DNA of 64,000 nucleotides from Bettongia penicillata ogilbyi (Eukaryota; Chordata; Mammalia; Diprotodontia; Potoroidae): assembly GCA_023548195.1 (NCBI GenBank), contig JAJHZJ010000808.1, positions 62,001 to 126,000 of the forward strand, in the 5' to 3' direction. The notes under the pieces were generated by a model. The model made no database searches. It was not told the DNA's origin and saw only the letters and a list, made by a program, of their open reading frames with translations. Every line of letters begins with the position of its first letter. Position 1 is the stretch's first letter. Shown here one piece after another: positions 43,656 through 54,825 of this stretch. The position numbers and the translations under genes were made by a program.

Positions 43656-46600
43656 GAATAAATCTGTAGGTATTATGAGTTCAGGACTATTTCCTGATTC
43701 CACTGGGGATACCCTGGGTACCTGCCCAAACTTTCTGTGAGAAAGCTCTTTGGCATATAACAGTCAGTAGGTTGAAGAAGCCGAACTATCCTATTCCAAA
43801 TTAAAGGAAAAAAAAATAAATGGAAGGAGGGACGGTTAAACGAATTTACTAAATGATTCTCAGCAAGTAAACTGGTTCATTTGTGGAGAAGAAAAAGAGA
43901 AAAGAATGATGGTGGGGAAAGAGAGTAAAAGAAGAAAAAGACCAGAGCTTAAAACTAAGAAGGTTCAAAAAGAACACTGTCTGCTTGTGCCTGCATTTCC
44001 AAAAAGTTCCTAATATGTTGAGCTAATTACTTTTAATAAACAGAAACATAACCTCTGCATTTCGAGCTAAGTCAGAGTTGATCCAGCTGTTTGAGTATAT
44101 ATCATGCACAGGTTAGAGGTGGTTCAGGAAAAGCCTTTCTCATCTTTGAATATACAGCTGTGTCCTAGAGCTTATGATCTTGCCTATAAAATGCCAGTAC
44201 TAAATTGTTTAATAAATATTTCTCAATGACTTATAAAACAGTATCTCTATTAGTTGAAAATAACATAGATTCAAAAATAAGGTGATTTCTACCTTATTCA
44301 GATTCTAAATTACAGTTTAATTTCTTTAAAGTTATTGAATTAAAATCGTTATCTACATGTTTTAGTTTAGTACTCTACATTTTTTTTTTTAAAACAAAGT
44401 TCTAGGAGGTGCGTTTAATCATCTGTCCTTTGCACCCAGTGCCTTTATCCTGAGTTCAGCTCCCTGTTAGTGTTTTGGATTGTAGTCATTGAGCATATTG
44501 ATCTATTTGAGAATTTTTTTCCCCTGCAATGTCACTTTTCTTGACGTTTTTGTAGCTAATTGGCCCACTGAACGCAGGGACAATTTTGGTTTTCAAATCT
44601 AAAAAAATAGATGGACACATTTAAACTGAAGCCTAACATGAATTCTATTCACTCTAAACAATTTTCTGTTTTTAATGTTAGAGAATTCTTTGTTGAAACA
44701 TGAATACCAACACTTAAAAAACTCACCTCCTGTAGAGCACTGAATGGATAATGATGATTTGTGACAAGTAGAGGTGACCCTTCTCTCATGCTCCAGAGTT
44801 CTGTAGCTGGAAAGACTGATTTGTCAGTCTTCTGTATAAGTCAACCTCAAAGGCACACTTCTAGGCTTGGAGGGATTTCAAGGTGAGTAGTAAGGATGTC
44901 ACATATTACACTATAATCCAACTCTATACCCTGACAGTTCAATGCTACTGATTATGGACGAGAATGCTGGTAAGTTCTATCTAGCATGCAATCCAATCTA
45001 CACCCCAAGCTGTGATATCACATATAACAGACACATTATATTAGAGATCCGCAACTTACAACCTTCATTGGGCAGATTTTCCATGTGTGAGACTTCTATT
45101 TTCTCCAGTTTCCTCCTTGTGAGAGCCACCATAACCACCCTGGATGTTCACAAGAGCCACTGCCCTAGGAAAGCCACACTGCCACCATCAAGAACCATAA
45201 CACTGCTCCAAAATAGTACCAACTATTGCTTTAGCTTCTCCAGTATTGTGTTTTGTAGCCAGAGGATATGTGTGGTATTTGTGATGGGATCATCCAATTG
45301 GCATTTGTAGAACTTAATGTACTGCTCATTCAAACAAATTATCTGCTTTCTCTGGATGTTTACTAGATAAAATAGAGCAATTCTAACAAAATAAGAAAAA
45401 GTAACCTTCTAATGTGAACAGAATTTCCAATTTGGACCACACCAAAAGATGTTTATTCCATGCTCATAAGAGGAAGAAGCATTATTCCCAATATTCAATG
45501 AATTCTATTTTTTTAAAAAAATCTTGTAAATGTCCAAATGAGGAAGCCTTTTCACTGGTATTTAGTTATGTGCAGAGACAAATGAGATTTCAAAAGTATC
45601 AATCTTAGCAAGGATGACCAGTTTTACTAGTGCAAGTAGCAAAGACTTGCATGAAAAGATTTCAAAACTATATTCCCTAAATATGTTTTCCTTTTCTTTG
45701 CTGAAATCTGTCTTCAAGGTGTCCTTCAGTAGATAACATCTTTTATATCTGACCTTGTGTAATTTGCTATAATGGCTAATTACAGCAAAATCTTGAGAGC
45801 CAAATTACTAAAAATGCCCAATACTGCAGCAGGGCTGAAAAGAAGACCCATGATCTTGGACCTGAGAATTCTCTGAAGTAAATAGTACCAGTCTGGGTGG
45901 GTAGATGGGGAATGGACACATCCCTTTTAGTTATGGCTTCAGTAAAAGTCCTAATAGCATTATCTCCCTTCACAATTGTATCAGTGTCTATCTAGGGAAT
46001 ATTGATGAGCCTCACATAGCCCTGGGTCCTCTAGTTGGCTGCTTCTGTTAGACAATTTAAGAGAAAGGAACTTGAATGTCTATTTTTCCTTATGGTCTTT
46101 GCAAGGAAAAGTGCTTGGAGGACAAGGTCTGCCATATAATTAGTCAAATTGATGGCTAACTCAGCCAAGTACCACTTGCTCTCACTTCCTGTTGCTCTTA
46201 AGGGCATTGAAGTCACAGTGCTGTATCCTGGGCCACAGCAGGCATGTTTTCTTTCTTACAACTACAGGTTGCTTTTATAATAAACGTTTGTGTCCATGTA
46301 TGTCTTTCTTCCAGCCTCCAAAGATAACAGTGGAGATTCTTAGTGTGAAATTAATAAAACAAGGGAAAAGAGAGTAACGTTAAACTTCCACCTATAACCA
46401 TTTGAAGGGAAAGTCAGACAGTGAAACAATGTCACTGCCTTATCAGGAGGTCCTTAATAACCTCTTCATCAGGGGAAGTCAGGTAAAAAATATGCTTCTT
46501 CCTTCTGCTCTTTAAAATTTCATTTGTATCTAAATATATTACTGCTCTGCCTCAAATTTTCAAATCAAATATTAAAAATTAGCTTTATAGCTCCATCAGG

Positions 46601-46955
46601 TTTGCTCTAGAGGCCAAATTCAGCTAAATCTCCCTTCCACTTTTACACTTTGTGAAAGTACAGGTTAGGACAGAAATTGCTCTTCCCTGAAACTTCAGGT
46701 CTGATACTTCATTTGACTACAGTGGAAGATCCCCCAAATAAAGTAACATCTTCTACCACTCAAAAAACTAGCAAATTTATTGAACCATAATCACTCTACT
46801 CATTGAAGAAATAGATGCAAAAAGCCTTTTGCCACTTTTTAAAGAACTTCCAAAGAAGCATAGGAGAAATGCATCTGAATTATAAATCTAAAGTTAAAAA
46901 AGTTCCCAAGATGTATCAACATGATTATGATTTTCATCTCAGGGATTATCCTCAT
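43656..46955. other. repeat-poor stretch of about 3.3 kb, no gene identified
   Basis: No LINE, SINE or LTR is recognisable over 3.3 kb. Short open frames at 44942-45310 (122 codons, plus), 45776-45973 and 46031-46216 (minus) have no family resemblance. 44400-44600 has slightly raised CpG (TGCGTTTAATC; TTGACGTTTTTG; GAACGCAGGG). Possible host unique sequence with conserved elements, or a very decayed transposon. Confidence 0.4.
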
Positions 46956-46959
46956 TTTT

Positions 46960-47190
46960 ATCTTTTATGCCACTAGAACCTAGTATATCTTTCCCTTTCA
47001 AATTAATTTTATATACCCTTTATATATCTTATGTATCCCAAGATATTTACATGTTTTCTCCCAGAATAGAATGAAAGCACATTGAGAGCAGGGATGGCTT
47101 TTTACCCTTATTTGTATCCCTAATGCATAGTAGAGTGCTTGGCCCACAGTAGGTGCTTAATATGTGCTTTTCTAAATTCACTGACATATT
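46960..47190 (+). mobile_element. L2 3' end, plus
   Basis: GAAAGCACATTGAGAGCAGGG, TTTGTATCCCTAATGCATAG and GCCCACAGTAGGTGCTTAAT: L2 3' UTR in order. Confidence 0.8.
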
Positions 47191-47655
47191 ACATGTTTGA
47201 TGGATTACATTGAATTATTTTTGAAGGCAAGTTCATAAAATGATTTCCTTTTAGCCATCTTTTTGAAATGTATGGATTTTTTTCTAACAGTTAGCAAAAA
47301 AGAAAAAGATTCCTGTTTGTTCCTGATCTCTTCATAGATGTAGGTTTCTATTGGAATGTCTGAGACCACTTCACTAGCAGTGACAGTGAAAAGATCTGGG
47401 GTGAATGGCAGTCAATTTCAGCAGATGGAGAAAGTATAGGAAGGAAACTGACTGACTCAGATCATCATAATGCAAAACCAATAGCTGCAGGAGTCCTGGG
47501 TGATCCAGAGAGAAAAACCCAAACTTCTAAAATCAAAAGAAAAAAAGGTGGCAGCTGCTTACTTTTTGTGTCTTGATCCCATGGTGCTTTGGGTTAAGAA
47601 ATAGTACTACTACTTTTCTAAATGAACTAGCATTGTTAAAATAGACGTTAGTTGA
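47191..47655. other. no recognisable feature
   Basis: Unique-looking sequence; no gene signal. Confidence 0.5.
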
Positions 47656-47659
47656 AGCA

Positions 47660-47945
47660 AGAGGCAACTTAGTGTAGCACTCAGGGACTCATTTTAACAT
47701 CATGAAAACATGAGTTCAAGAAATCCCTCTAAAATGTAAAATTTAAGTGACTCTTGGTGAATGAATCATTAACTGTAAGCTGCAAGCAGTCACTGAACCT
47801 CTCTGACCCCACTTCGGTCTCATATAAATGCTCATAATAACGTCAACCATGTGGGGCTGCTGGGAGACTCAAAGAAGGTATGCATATAGAACTTTAAAAA
47901 AAATATGTGTATGCAAACTTTAAAGTGCTACATAAATATGAGGAT
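47660..47945 (+). repeat. MIR-like SINE, plus
   Basis: AGAGGCAACTTAGTGTAGCAC (5' end), ATGAGTTCAAGAAATCC (B-box region), CACTGAACCTCTCTGACCCC and GTGGGGCTGCTGGGAGACTC in SINE order, with an extra internal segment (47735-47785). A TA/TG microsatellite follows at 47940-47990. Confidence 0.65.
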
Positions 47946-48186
47946 ATGTGTTTGTATATACACAAATGTATACATACATAAACACACACATGATGAAAGA
48001 TGAAAACTTGAACTAGGGAGTCCCAGTAGTCTGTCCCTACTTGGAGGTTAAGTCCTTTCTGGGGTTCTGTTTTGGGTTGGAACCTGAGCTCAGACCAAGG
48101 AAACCCAGGCTACCAGTGAAAGAGCTGGACCCTAAGTGAAGCCCAGAACTGAAGGCTGGATTATACAAAGTGTGTACTGAGGAGTC

Positions 48187-48210
48187 AATTTATTCCAAAC
48201 TTGAACCCCC

Positions 48211-48286
<76 letters not shown>

Positions 48287-48323
48287 AAATTTATTTCAAA
48301 CTTGAACCTACATATAGAGAGTG

Positions 48324-48370
<47 letters not shown>

Positions 48371-48575
48371 TATATGTATATAGCTATTTATATAGTAGAT
48401 AGCTATATCTACTATAGATATAGCTACTATATATATCTACTATATATATAGTAGATATATATATATAGATATATATATATACTATATATATATAGTAGAT
48501 ACTATATATCTACTAGCTAGATTTACTATATATATATAGTAAATTTATTTCAAACTTGAACCTATATATAGGTTC
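48187..48575. repeat. compound microsatellite with a threefold repeated unique unit
   Basis: The unit TTTATTTCAAACTTGAAC (one base differs in the first copy) occurs at about 48189, 48290 and 48544. Between copies 1 and 2 lies a (CA)n of about 60 bp then (TA)n; between copies 2 and 3 lie (TA)n, (GA)n (48345-48370) and about 170 bp of AT-rich palindromic sequence. Confidence 0.88.
48371..48545. repeat. AT-rich palindromic cluster
   Basis: Alternating TAGTAGATAT and ATATCTACTA arms repeated several times, embedded in TATATA runs. Many arms are mutually complementary, so multiple hairpins or a cruciform are possible. Confidence 0.8.
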
Positions 48576-49110
48576 AATATATGTATATATTGATCTTTGC
48601 ATATATATATATTATATATATATGCAAACCAAGATCAAATATGGAGAAAAATCAAATAGCTATCTACTTTTGGGAATAACTGCCTGGGATGCAACTGAAT
48701 CAGTTGTGCCCTCTGGTGGACAACAAGCATCAATGCAGTCAGTTACTGCAGGCATCAATCACTTCATGGAATCAAATCTGAAGGGACAGTGCCAATCCTT
48801 CAACTAAGCATTCATGGAAAGAGTCCCACTTATTCACTTTCTACAACGTGATGCAGAGATATAAAAGGAGCATCTGCTGAATTAATGAAATTACCGAGTT
48901 TAAGGAACACTAAATATAGATCATAAAACCCAGCAAACAATAAAATTTAGTTTTCACAGGTTACCAAAACATGAAAACACCCACAATTCTATTTCATAAG
49001 CAAAGCAACCAAACAGCAACTGTACATGCAACTTCTAGGAATTTGACCCATGACTCAAGTTCCTGTTTGTGACTTCCAATTCATAAATATGAATTCATAA
49101 AAGGGCTTGT
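48576..49110. other. unique sequence containing the CTCF-like motif
   Basis: Apart from a TA run at 48601-48625 and the CTCF-like motif, no repeat or gene signal. Confidence 0.5.
48706..48722 (-). promoter_or_regulatory. CTCF-like binding motif
   Basis: On the minus strand the bases read CCACCAGAGGGCAC, which fits the CTCF core CCASYAGRKGGCRS at every position. CTCF is a zinc-finger protein that anchors chromatin loops. It lies in unique sequence just right of the AT-rich cluster. Motif match only; occupancy is unknown. Confidence 0.45.
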
Positions 49111-49114
49111 CTAT

Positions 49115-49385
49115 TATTATTAATTTCTATTTATTAAATAGCTTGCATGTATCTAATTTAAAATTTCATTTAAACTTTGTAAAGTTTTTTACATGAATTT
49201 TCTCATTTGATCTGCACAATTCTGTGGGGTAAATGCTATTTTCATCTCCATTTTACATATGAGACAAATGAAATTAAGACGTTAAGTGATTTGTCCATTG
49301 TCACATAGCTAGTAAATTTCTGAGACAAGCACTTCCTAATTCCAAGTTCATTCCTTACTGCACTATACCACCTAGCTTCCTAAAT
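49115..49385 (-). repeat. marsupial MIR-like SINE, minus
   Basis: TTATTATTAATTTCTATTTATT tail, TTTCTCATTTGATCTGCACAA, CCATTTTACATATGAGACA, GTGATTTGTCCATTGTCACA and the 5' end CACTATACCACCTAGCTTCC in order; near full length. Confidence 0.82.
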
Positions 49386-50305
49386 GGGTCAGATGCAGTA
49401 AGAACAAGCTTTGAAAACACAGTTTTGAAGTGGAGTTGATAGTGTTTTTTTTTTGTGAAATATTTATTATGATCACATCCGCAAAGATTTTAAAAATTAT
49501 TTTTATTGATTCTTCTATAAATAATCATCATTCAATATTTAGCAAAGTTTAATATTATTATCTACATGCTAGAGAATAAAAATGTAGATGTGAAACATAG
49601 TGGAACACATTTCAGAGAGACGCTGTCAAAATTATAGATTTTAGGGCTTGAAGGGATTTTGGTTTGACCACTGAAGCAAATGAGAGGTTAAATAATTTAC
49701 CCCAGTCACAGGGCTTGTAATTCAAAGATGACACTATCACAACTGAACACTTAGCTGATGTTGAAAATGAATGTGAAGTAAATTGCAATACTGATAAGAA
49801 TACCTTTCAGTGTCTGTTAGTCACATGAGAGCAAGACTGTTTCATATAAACATTGTATCTCCCGTTTCTGCCACAGTGTTTCACAAACGTTAGTATTTGC
49901 TGAATTGATCAGAACTACTCTCATCCTTACATTCTGATGAAGAGTGGGGGAATGCATATGTCCTTGGTTCTGTCCATATTTTATTTTTCAGTATCAATAC
50001 TTTGTTTATTTGCAAGGTCTTATTAAGTTCTTCATATAATTTTCTATGCCTATACATCCTCAGCAACAATTGTTAGTGTATAATGTGCAATTATTTTCAT
50101 AGTGTCTTTTCTTCAAAAGTTTATAATGATCACTGAATTATGAGGTAAACAAATAGCCTGTGAAAAGATATTTCTTCATCAACCTCTTAATTTGACTCTT
50201 ATAAGAATACTTAGGAGCGTTCTTTCCATTTAGCTTTAATTTTCTGTGTTCTGTTTTCATTTATAGTGAGATCCTGATGAACAAGGTTCATTTTTTTTTT
50301 TTTTT
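49386..50305. other. mostly unique, with a degraded SINE
   Basis: 49640-49745 reads TTAGGGCTTGAAGGGATTTTGG and GAGGTTAAATAATTTACCCC, a decayed minus-strand MIR-like SINE. A poly(T) run lies at about 50289-50303. Nothing else recognised. Confidence 0.5.
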
Positions 50306-50309
50306 GCGT

Positions 50310-50690
50310 CAAACATCACTGACATGAACCTGATATCTAAGATGTATAGAGAACTGACAAAAAATCTATAAGATGAAGGGCCTTTTCCTAGTGGGTAAGA
50401 GACTAAGGATATGAACAATTTTCAAAAAGAGGATTTCAAATTATAAATGACCATGAAAACATGGTCAAAATCATCAACTATAAGAAAAGTTCAAAGTAAA
50501 AGAATAGAAGTTTCACTTTATTCCATGAAAATTGACCAAAGTATCAAAAATAAAAAAGTTAATTATTAGAGGAGCTATGAGAATACAGTCATATTACTGG
50601 TGTTACTCTGAATTGGTCACAGATCAATCTGGAATTATGAATGAAAAGATACTAAACCATTTACATATTTGGAATATATGTTGTTCGAAT
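50310..50690 (+). mobile_element. L1 ORF2 fragment, plus
   Basis: Carries the L1 segment also present at 4105-4340 and 32410-32640 (ATCTAAGATGTATAGAGAAC; GATATGAACAATTTTCAAAAAG; ACCATGAAAACATGGTC). Both ends truncated. Confidence 0.72.
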
Positions 50691-50699
50691 GCCAGATGT

Positions 50700-51115
50700 A
50701 TGTTTGCCCAAAAGACTATTTTATGGACAACTCACACAATGCAGGTGCTCACACGGAGGACAGAAGAAGCAAAACTAGGACACTTGCAAAGTCTCTCTGA
50801 AAAACTTTGGAATCAATTGTGAGACTTGGGAGATGCTGGCACGGAACTATCCAGCATGGTGCACTTGCATTAAAGAATATGCTGTGCTCTATGAGTGAAG
50901 CAGAACTTCAGTAGCTCAAAAGAAATATAATATACACAAATTTAGAGAAATCTACACTCTCAATGCTCATATGGACTATTTGTGCCCAACCTATAGTAGA
51001 GCCTTCTGAGCTCATAGAAGTCTGATCAGTCACAGATGGATATATTGTACTTTGACCCCAGAATAGGGGTGTCATGTTGGGCTTCTTTGAGAATGAAGGA
51101 CAGCAACCAGTCAGT
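50700..51115 (+). mobile_element. 3' end of a non-LTR retrotransposon encoding a Cys-His finger
   Basis: Translation gives the decayed text TRRTEEAKLGHLQSLSEKLW followed in a shifted frame by MDYLCPTYSRAF*AHRSLISH (50971-51033). That is the known C-terminal finger of a marsupial/vertebrate LINE protein (consensus type YLCPTCGRAFRA..GLISH), with the second Cys now Tyr and one stop. The 3' UTR ends TTGAGAATGAAGGACAGCAACC near 51105. Clade uncertain (RTE-like or CR1-like). It is fused directly to an L1 fragment on its left. Confidence 0.7.
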
Positions 51116-51127
51116 CAACCAACCAAT

Positions 51128-51325
51128 AGCAGAGGTGTCAAACATGCTGCCTCAGTGTCATATTAAAATGTATATTAAAATGTAATTGGGAAAATTGGAC
51201 AAAGTCAACAAAAATATGATATAAATTTATAGTAATATATTTTAAAACTAAGTCAATATGTGGCTTTCAGGAATTCTCATATATGCATTAGTGACTCCCC
51301 TTTTAGTTTGAGTTTGACATTATTG
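51128..51325 (+). mobile_element. hAT-type MITE, copy 3 (best preserved)
   Basis: 5' terminal repeat CAGAGGTGTCAAACATG (51133-51149) and 3' end GAGTTTGACATTATTG form the imperfect inverted repeat CAGAGGTGTCAAAC. Body as in the other copies (AAAATGTAATTGGGAAAATTGG; AAGTCAATATGTGGCTTTCAGG). About 190 bp, no coding capacity. Confidence 0.8.
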
Positions 51326-51399
51326 CACCAGCAACACTGTCTTTCCCCACAATTTGTCAGGGAAGATAGTGGATGGATATGAGCTATAATGTCTTATAA

Positions 51400-52260
51400 A
51401 ACAGTGTATCAGTAAGCACCCCAACATACACAAGGTGGCCTGCTATCACAGGTTTTTAGATCTACATTCATAAAAGGAAAGGCAACTTTTGAGGGGTTAA
51501 CAATCAGTTTAATCAAGTACATGTATCATTCCCTTAACCAAGTATATCTATCATTCACCTAGTTCAAGGGAGTTAGCACCCTGAACTTCAAAGAAAACAC
51601 AGAAAAATCAAAAGATCAACAGACATGCTTCCTCTGCCTGAATTCAACAGTGAGTTGGACCCCAACTGTCTGACCATAGTTGCCAGAGAGGGAAGCACTG
51701 ACATCAGGGTTTTCAAAGCCAAGGGGCTCCTTTACTGGCTTCTTGGCATTGTCATCTAGCCAAACAAACACTTCTAGTCAGTAAGCCCCCAAATCAACAG
51801 ACATGGCTTCCTTTGCCTGACCATAATTCAACAGCTAGTCCAACTATCTGACCATAGTTACCAGAGAGGGAAGGGCTGACATCTGGGTTCTCAAAGCCAG
51901 AGGCTCCTTAAGAAGTTTCCCAGAGTCCTCATCAGGCATTCAAACCTTCTTACAAAAACTAATCCCCAAAGTAAAACCTCACCCTCAGTGTATTTATATA
52001 CTTTTTAGAGTCAGAGGATGTAACCTCTGATCCAGTGCCTCAATAGAAAAAACAAAAGGTACTTGGGCCCCTTCTACAAAGCAACTCCCCTAATTAAGCT
52101 TCCCACAATGGGCAGGCCCATCAATGGGTGAGAAAGATCTTCTTTAATCACATTATCCAATCAGAGGTACTTTTAGTAAAACAAAAACTACAAAAGATCC
52201 TAATTTGATTGCCATTACAAACAGAGAGAGAAAAAGTTTACAAAAACTCTGAATTTAGAG
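51400..52260 (-). mobile_element. LTR-like block with a 178-bp tandem duplication
   Basis: Two copies of about 120-170 bp start at 51614 and 51792 (both ATCAACAGACATG...; ACCATAGTTGCCAGAGAGGG / ACCATAGTTACCAGAGAGGG). On the minus strand a TATA-like TATATAAATA lies at 51991-52000, with TGATTGG (inverted CCAAT) upstream at 52157-52163. These fit a minus-strand LTR, but ends and target duplication are not found and the family is not recognised. Confidence 0.4.
51614..51910. repeat. tandem duplication, period about 178 bp
   Basis: Copies at 51614-51740 and 51792-51910, about 80-85% alike by eye, with 50 bp of unrelated or decayed sequence between. Confidence 0.8.
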
Positions 52261-52292
52261 AGTTAAATTACTCATGGAAGGTCTCATAGTTA

Positions 52293-52490
52293 GAGAGGCA
52301 GCATGGAATAGTTAATAGGGTATTGGACTTGAAATCAGGAAGACCATGGTTTAAATCACACTATAGGCACTTGCTAGCTGTGTGACCCTGGGTAAGCCAT
52401 TTAATATCTGTGTATCTCAGTTTCCTTATCTGTAAAAATGAGGATTGAGCTAGTGGCCTTTAATGTCCCTTCCAATTCTAAGTCTTATAC
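52293..52490 (+). repeat. MIR-like marsupial SINE, plus
   Basis: AGAGAGGCAGCATGGAATAG (5' end), ACCATGGTTTAAATCACAC (B box), CTAGCTGTGTGACCCTGGG core, CTCAGTTTCCTTATCTGTAA and CCCTTCCAATTCTAAGTC 3' end; near full length. Confidence 0.87.
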
Positions 52491-53575
52491 AATAATAATA
52501 TTTAATTGTATGATACAATAATTCTCTCACTTGGCTGAAATTGCATGTATCTTGAACCGTAAACCTTGGTTTTATGACTTTAATTCCAGGGCTCATTTTA
52601 TTATACCAGGCTAGTAAGAAGAAAACACAAAATACTATTAGTACAACATAAAATGAATAATAAAGAATCCAGCCTATATAATGCCACTCTCTAAGGAACA
52701 CCTTTTACTTGTTTTTAACTAGCAAATTTTGAAACTATAATCTATTTTTAACTTTTTTTCTTTTAACATACTTTAATTATAGGTGAGATCCAAGGAGAAC
52801 ATTTATAATTTTGTTTAAAAATTAATTTATATTCAATTTACTATGAGAAACCCAGGTATCTTTCTTTCACTGATATCCTTAAAGAAAATAGTAAATCTAT
52901 TTTTATTTCCATCAACACTAGGACTTATTGGTTGAATAGTAAGTCATTACTTTCTTAATAAAAAGAGACAGTATGGAGGCTTCCAGGAAAAAGAATTAGC
53001 TTGTGTGAGGGTAATACTTTAAATCTCTCTGCAGAACCATCTGGAACACAATGGAGGTAAAACTAGATCTCCACGCCATTTAATCTTAACAGACAACTCT
53101 GCTGCTATCACAATAACATTTCAGTATATTATCCAGAACAAACAAACTCCATGAAATGTAATGTGCTAAGTGACCTTACATTAGGATTTGATTGTAATTG
53201 AATCTCTCATGCGCATAGCCCAGGCCAAAAAAAGGCTAGTGGTATCAAACTGTGAAATTATGTTATCTCCTTTTCCCTGGGAAACAGTGGTAAAGCACTT
53301 ACTCTGATTTTATTAATTCTAACTTTCACTGAGCAGCAATTACTATGTTCTGAACAAGAGTTCAGAATTGGACATATTATTGAAGACAATCAGAGCTCTG
53401 ATACAAAAAAGAAAGTGGTATGTGGGAGGGAATATTGTCAGATCTAAGTGTCAATAAAGAAATTCTTTTTGACCCAAGAGAAAGTGGAGTGACTGTGTAG
53501 AACCTGAATAAATTCATTCCAGTAATAGCAAGTTATTCTTCAGGTCACAGAATCTTGTCTGTTCCTGAATGAGAA
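52491..53575. other. no recognised repeat; possibly unique host sequence
   Basis: AT-rich. 52980-53300 is free of recognised repeats. No open frame supported. Confidence 0.45.
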
Positions 53576-53579
53576 TCTC

Positions 53580-54500
53580 TACAACTTCCTTGACAAATGG
53601 TCAACCAGTCTCCACTTGAAGGCTTCCAGTGAAAGAGAACTCACTAGTTTCTTCAAATATCCTCATATGACATTGCCTCTGCTCCTTCCATGATCCTAGT
53701 GGCTTAGGTTTGGGGATGCTCCAGTTCTTCACCTTTCCTAGATTACGGATCCTAGAAGTGAGCCTGATATTTCAAATATGGTGTTACTAGAAGAGAGAAC
53801 TCTCACTTCTGTTATTCTAGAAATTATGCACTTAAAGCAACCTAAGATTTTTAATTTTGGTGGGAACTGCCATGTCATACTCTTGAAGGAGAGAAAATAT
53901 GCAATCACTGCATTATTCATTTATTTTTCTGATTGATTGATGCTTTCTAATGCCTTACGACTGCACTAAAATGCTGTCCTGCAGTTTTCCTTTTGAATCC
54001 AAATGAAAGACCCTTATTATTTATTTATTCCTATTAAAATGTCAACTTATTAGATTCAGCCTATTGTTTTAGCCTGCCAAGATCCTTTTTTAAATTTAAG
54101 TCCAGAACTATGATTTTCCCAGTATATTAATATCCATTCTACATCTGTGGATCTGATCAACATGTTATCTATATCTTCATTCCAAATCAAAGAAAAATTA
54201 TTGCAAAAACCAAGACTAGATGGAACCTTCTAAAAGATTGCTCTCCCCAAGTTGATATGAGCCCATTGATGACTACTCTTTAGGTCCTATCATTAAATGT
54301 ATTCTGAATTCACCTCACTGTACCATAATTTTATCAAATCTGGCTCTTCTCCTTCTACATTATTGCCCTGATTTATTAATTTAATAACTCTGACCAGCAA
54401 GCAAATGAAGCTACTTTGCAATGGACTTGATTAAGTCATGTTACCTTTTAGAGATTATAATGATAGCTGTTACTTTAAGCATTGGAAAACACCTTACATA
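53580..54500 (-). mobile_element. L3/CR1 remnant, minus strand
   Basis: CAACCAGTCTCCACTTGAAGG, TATCCTCATATGACATTGCC, CACTTAAAGCAACCTAAGATT, TAGCCTGCCAAGATCC and GCCCATTGATGACTACTCTTT follow, in order, the antisense of the CR1/L3 consensus 3' region and its upstream part. Over 900 bp, heavily decayed. Counterpart of the plus-strand pieces at 25700 and 34700. Confidence 0.8.
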
Positions 54501-54599
54501 TGACGCTCATAACATTACCCTTTTTTGAAACATATAAACCAAGTGTTTCAGGGAATAACAATGTTCATATGAAAGAGTAGTGTGTAGGAAGAAAAAGAC

Positions 54600-54825
54600 A
54601 TCAGATATCATTTAAAAACAACTCATATTTATGGTGGACTTGGAGGTTTACAAAGTACTGTCCTTAAATATCTCCTTGAGTCAGGGAGTTAGTTATTATC
54701 TCCCTTTCCCTGATGACACTGAGACTCAGAGAGGTTAATGAGTTTGTTCATAGGAACACAGCTAGTAAGCATCAGAGTCAGACTTGGGACCAAGAACTTC
54801 TAACCACAGCTGCGTTGTTTTTAAT
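54600..54825 (-). repeat. MIR-like SINE, minus
   Basis: ACTCATATTTATGGTGGACTT, CTCCCTTTCCCTGATGACAC, TGAGACTCAGAGAGGTTAATG, ACACAGCTAGTAAGCATCAG: antisense order, somewhat diverged. Confidence 0.8.

Noticed and set aside
44942..45310. 122-codon plus-strand frame
   Set aside because: No domain, splice signals or codon bias recognisable; within the chance range.
53015..53070. Possible 22-bp microexon (CTCTCTGCAG ... GGAGGTAAAA)
   Set aside because: Acceptor- and donor-like motifs this close arise often; no other support.
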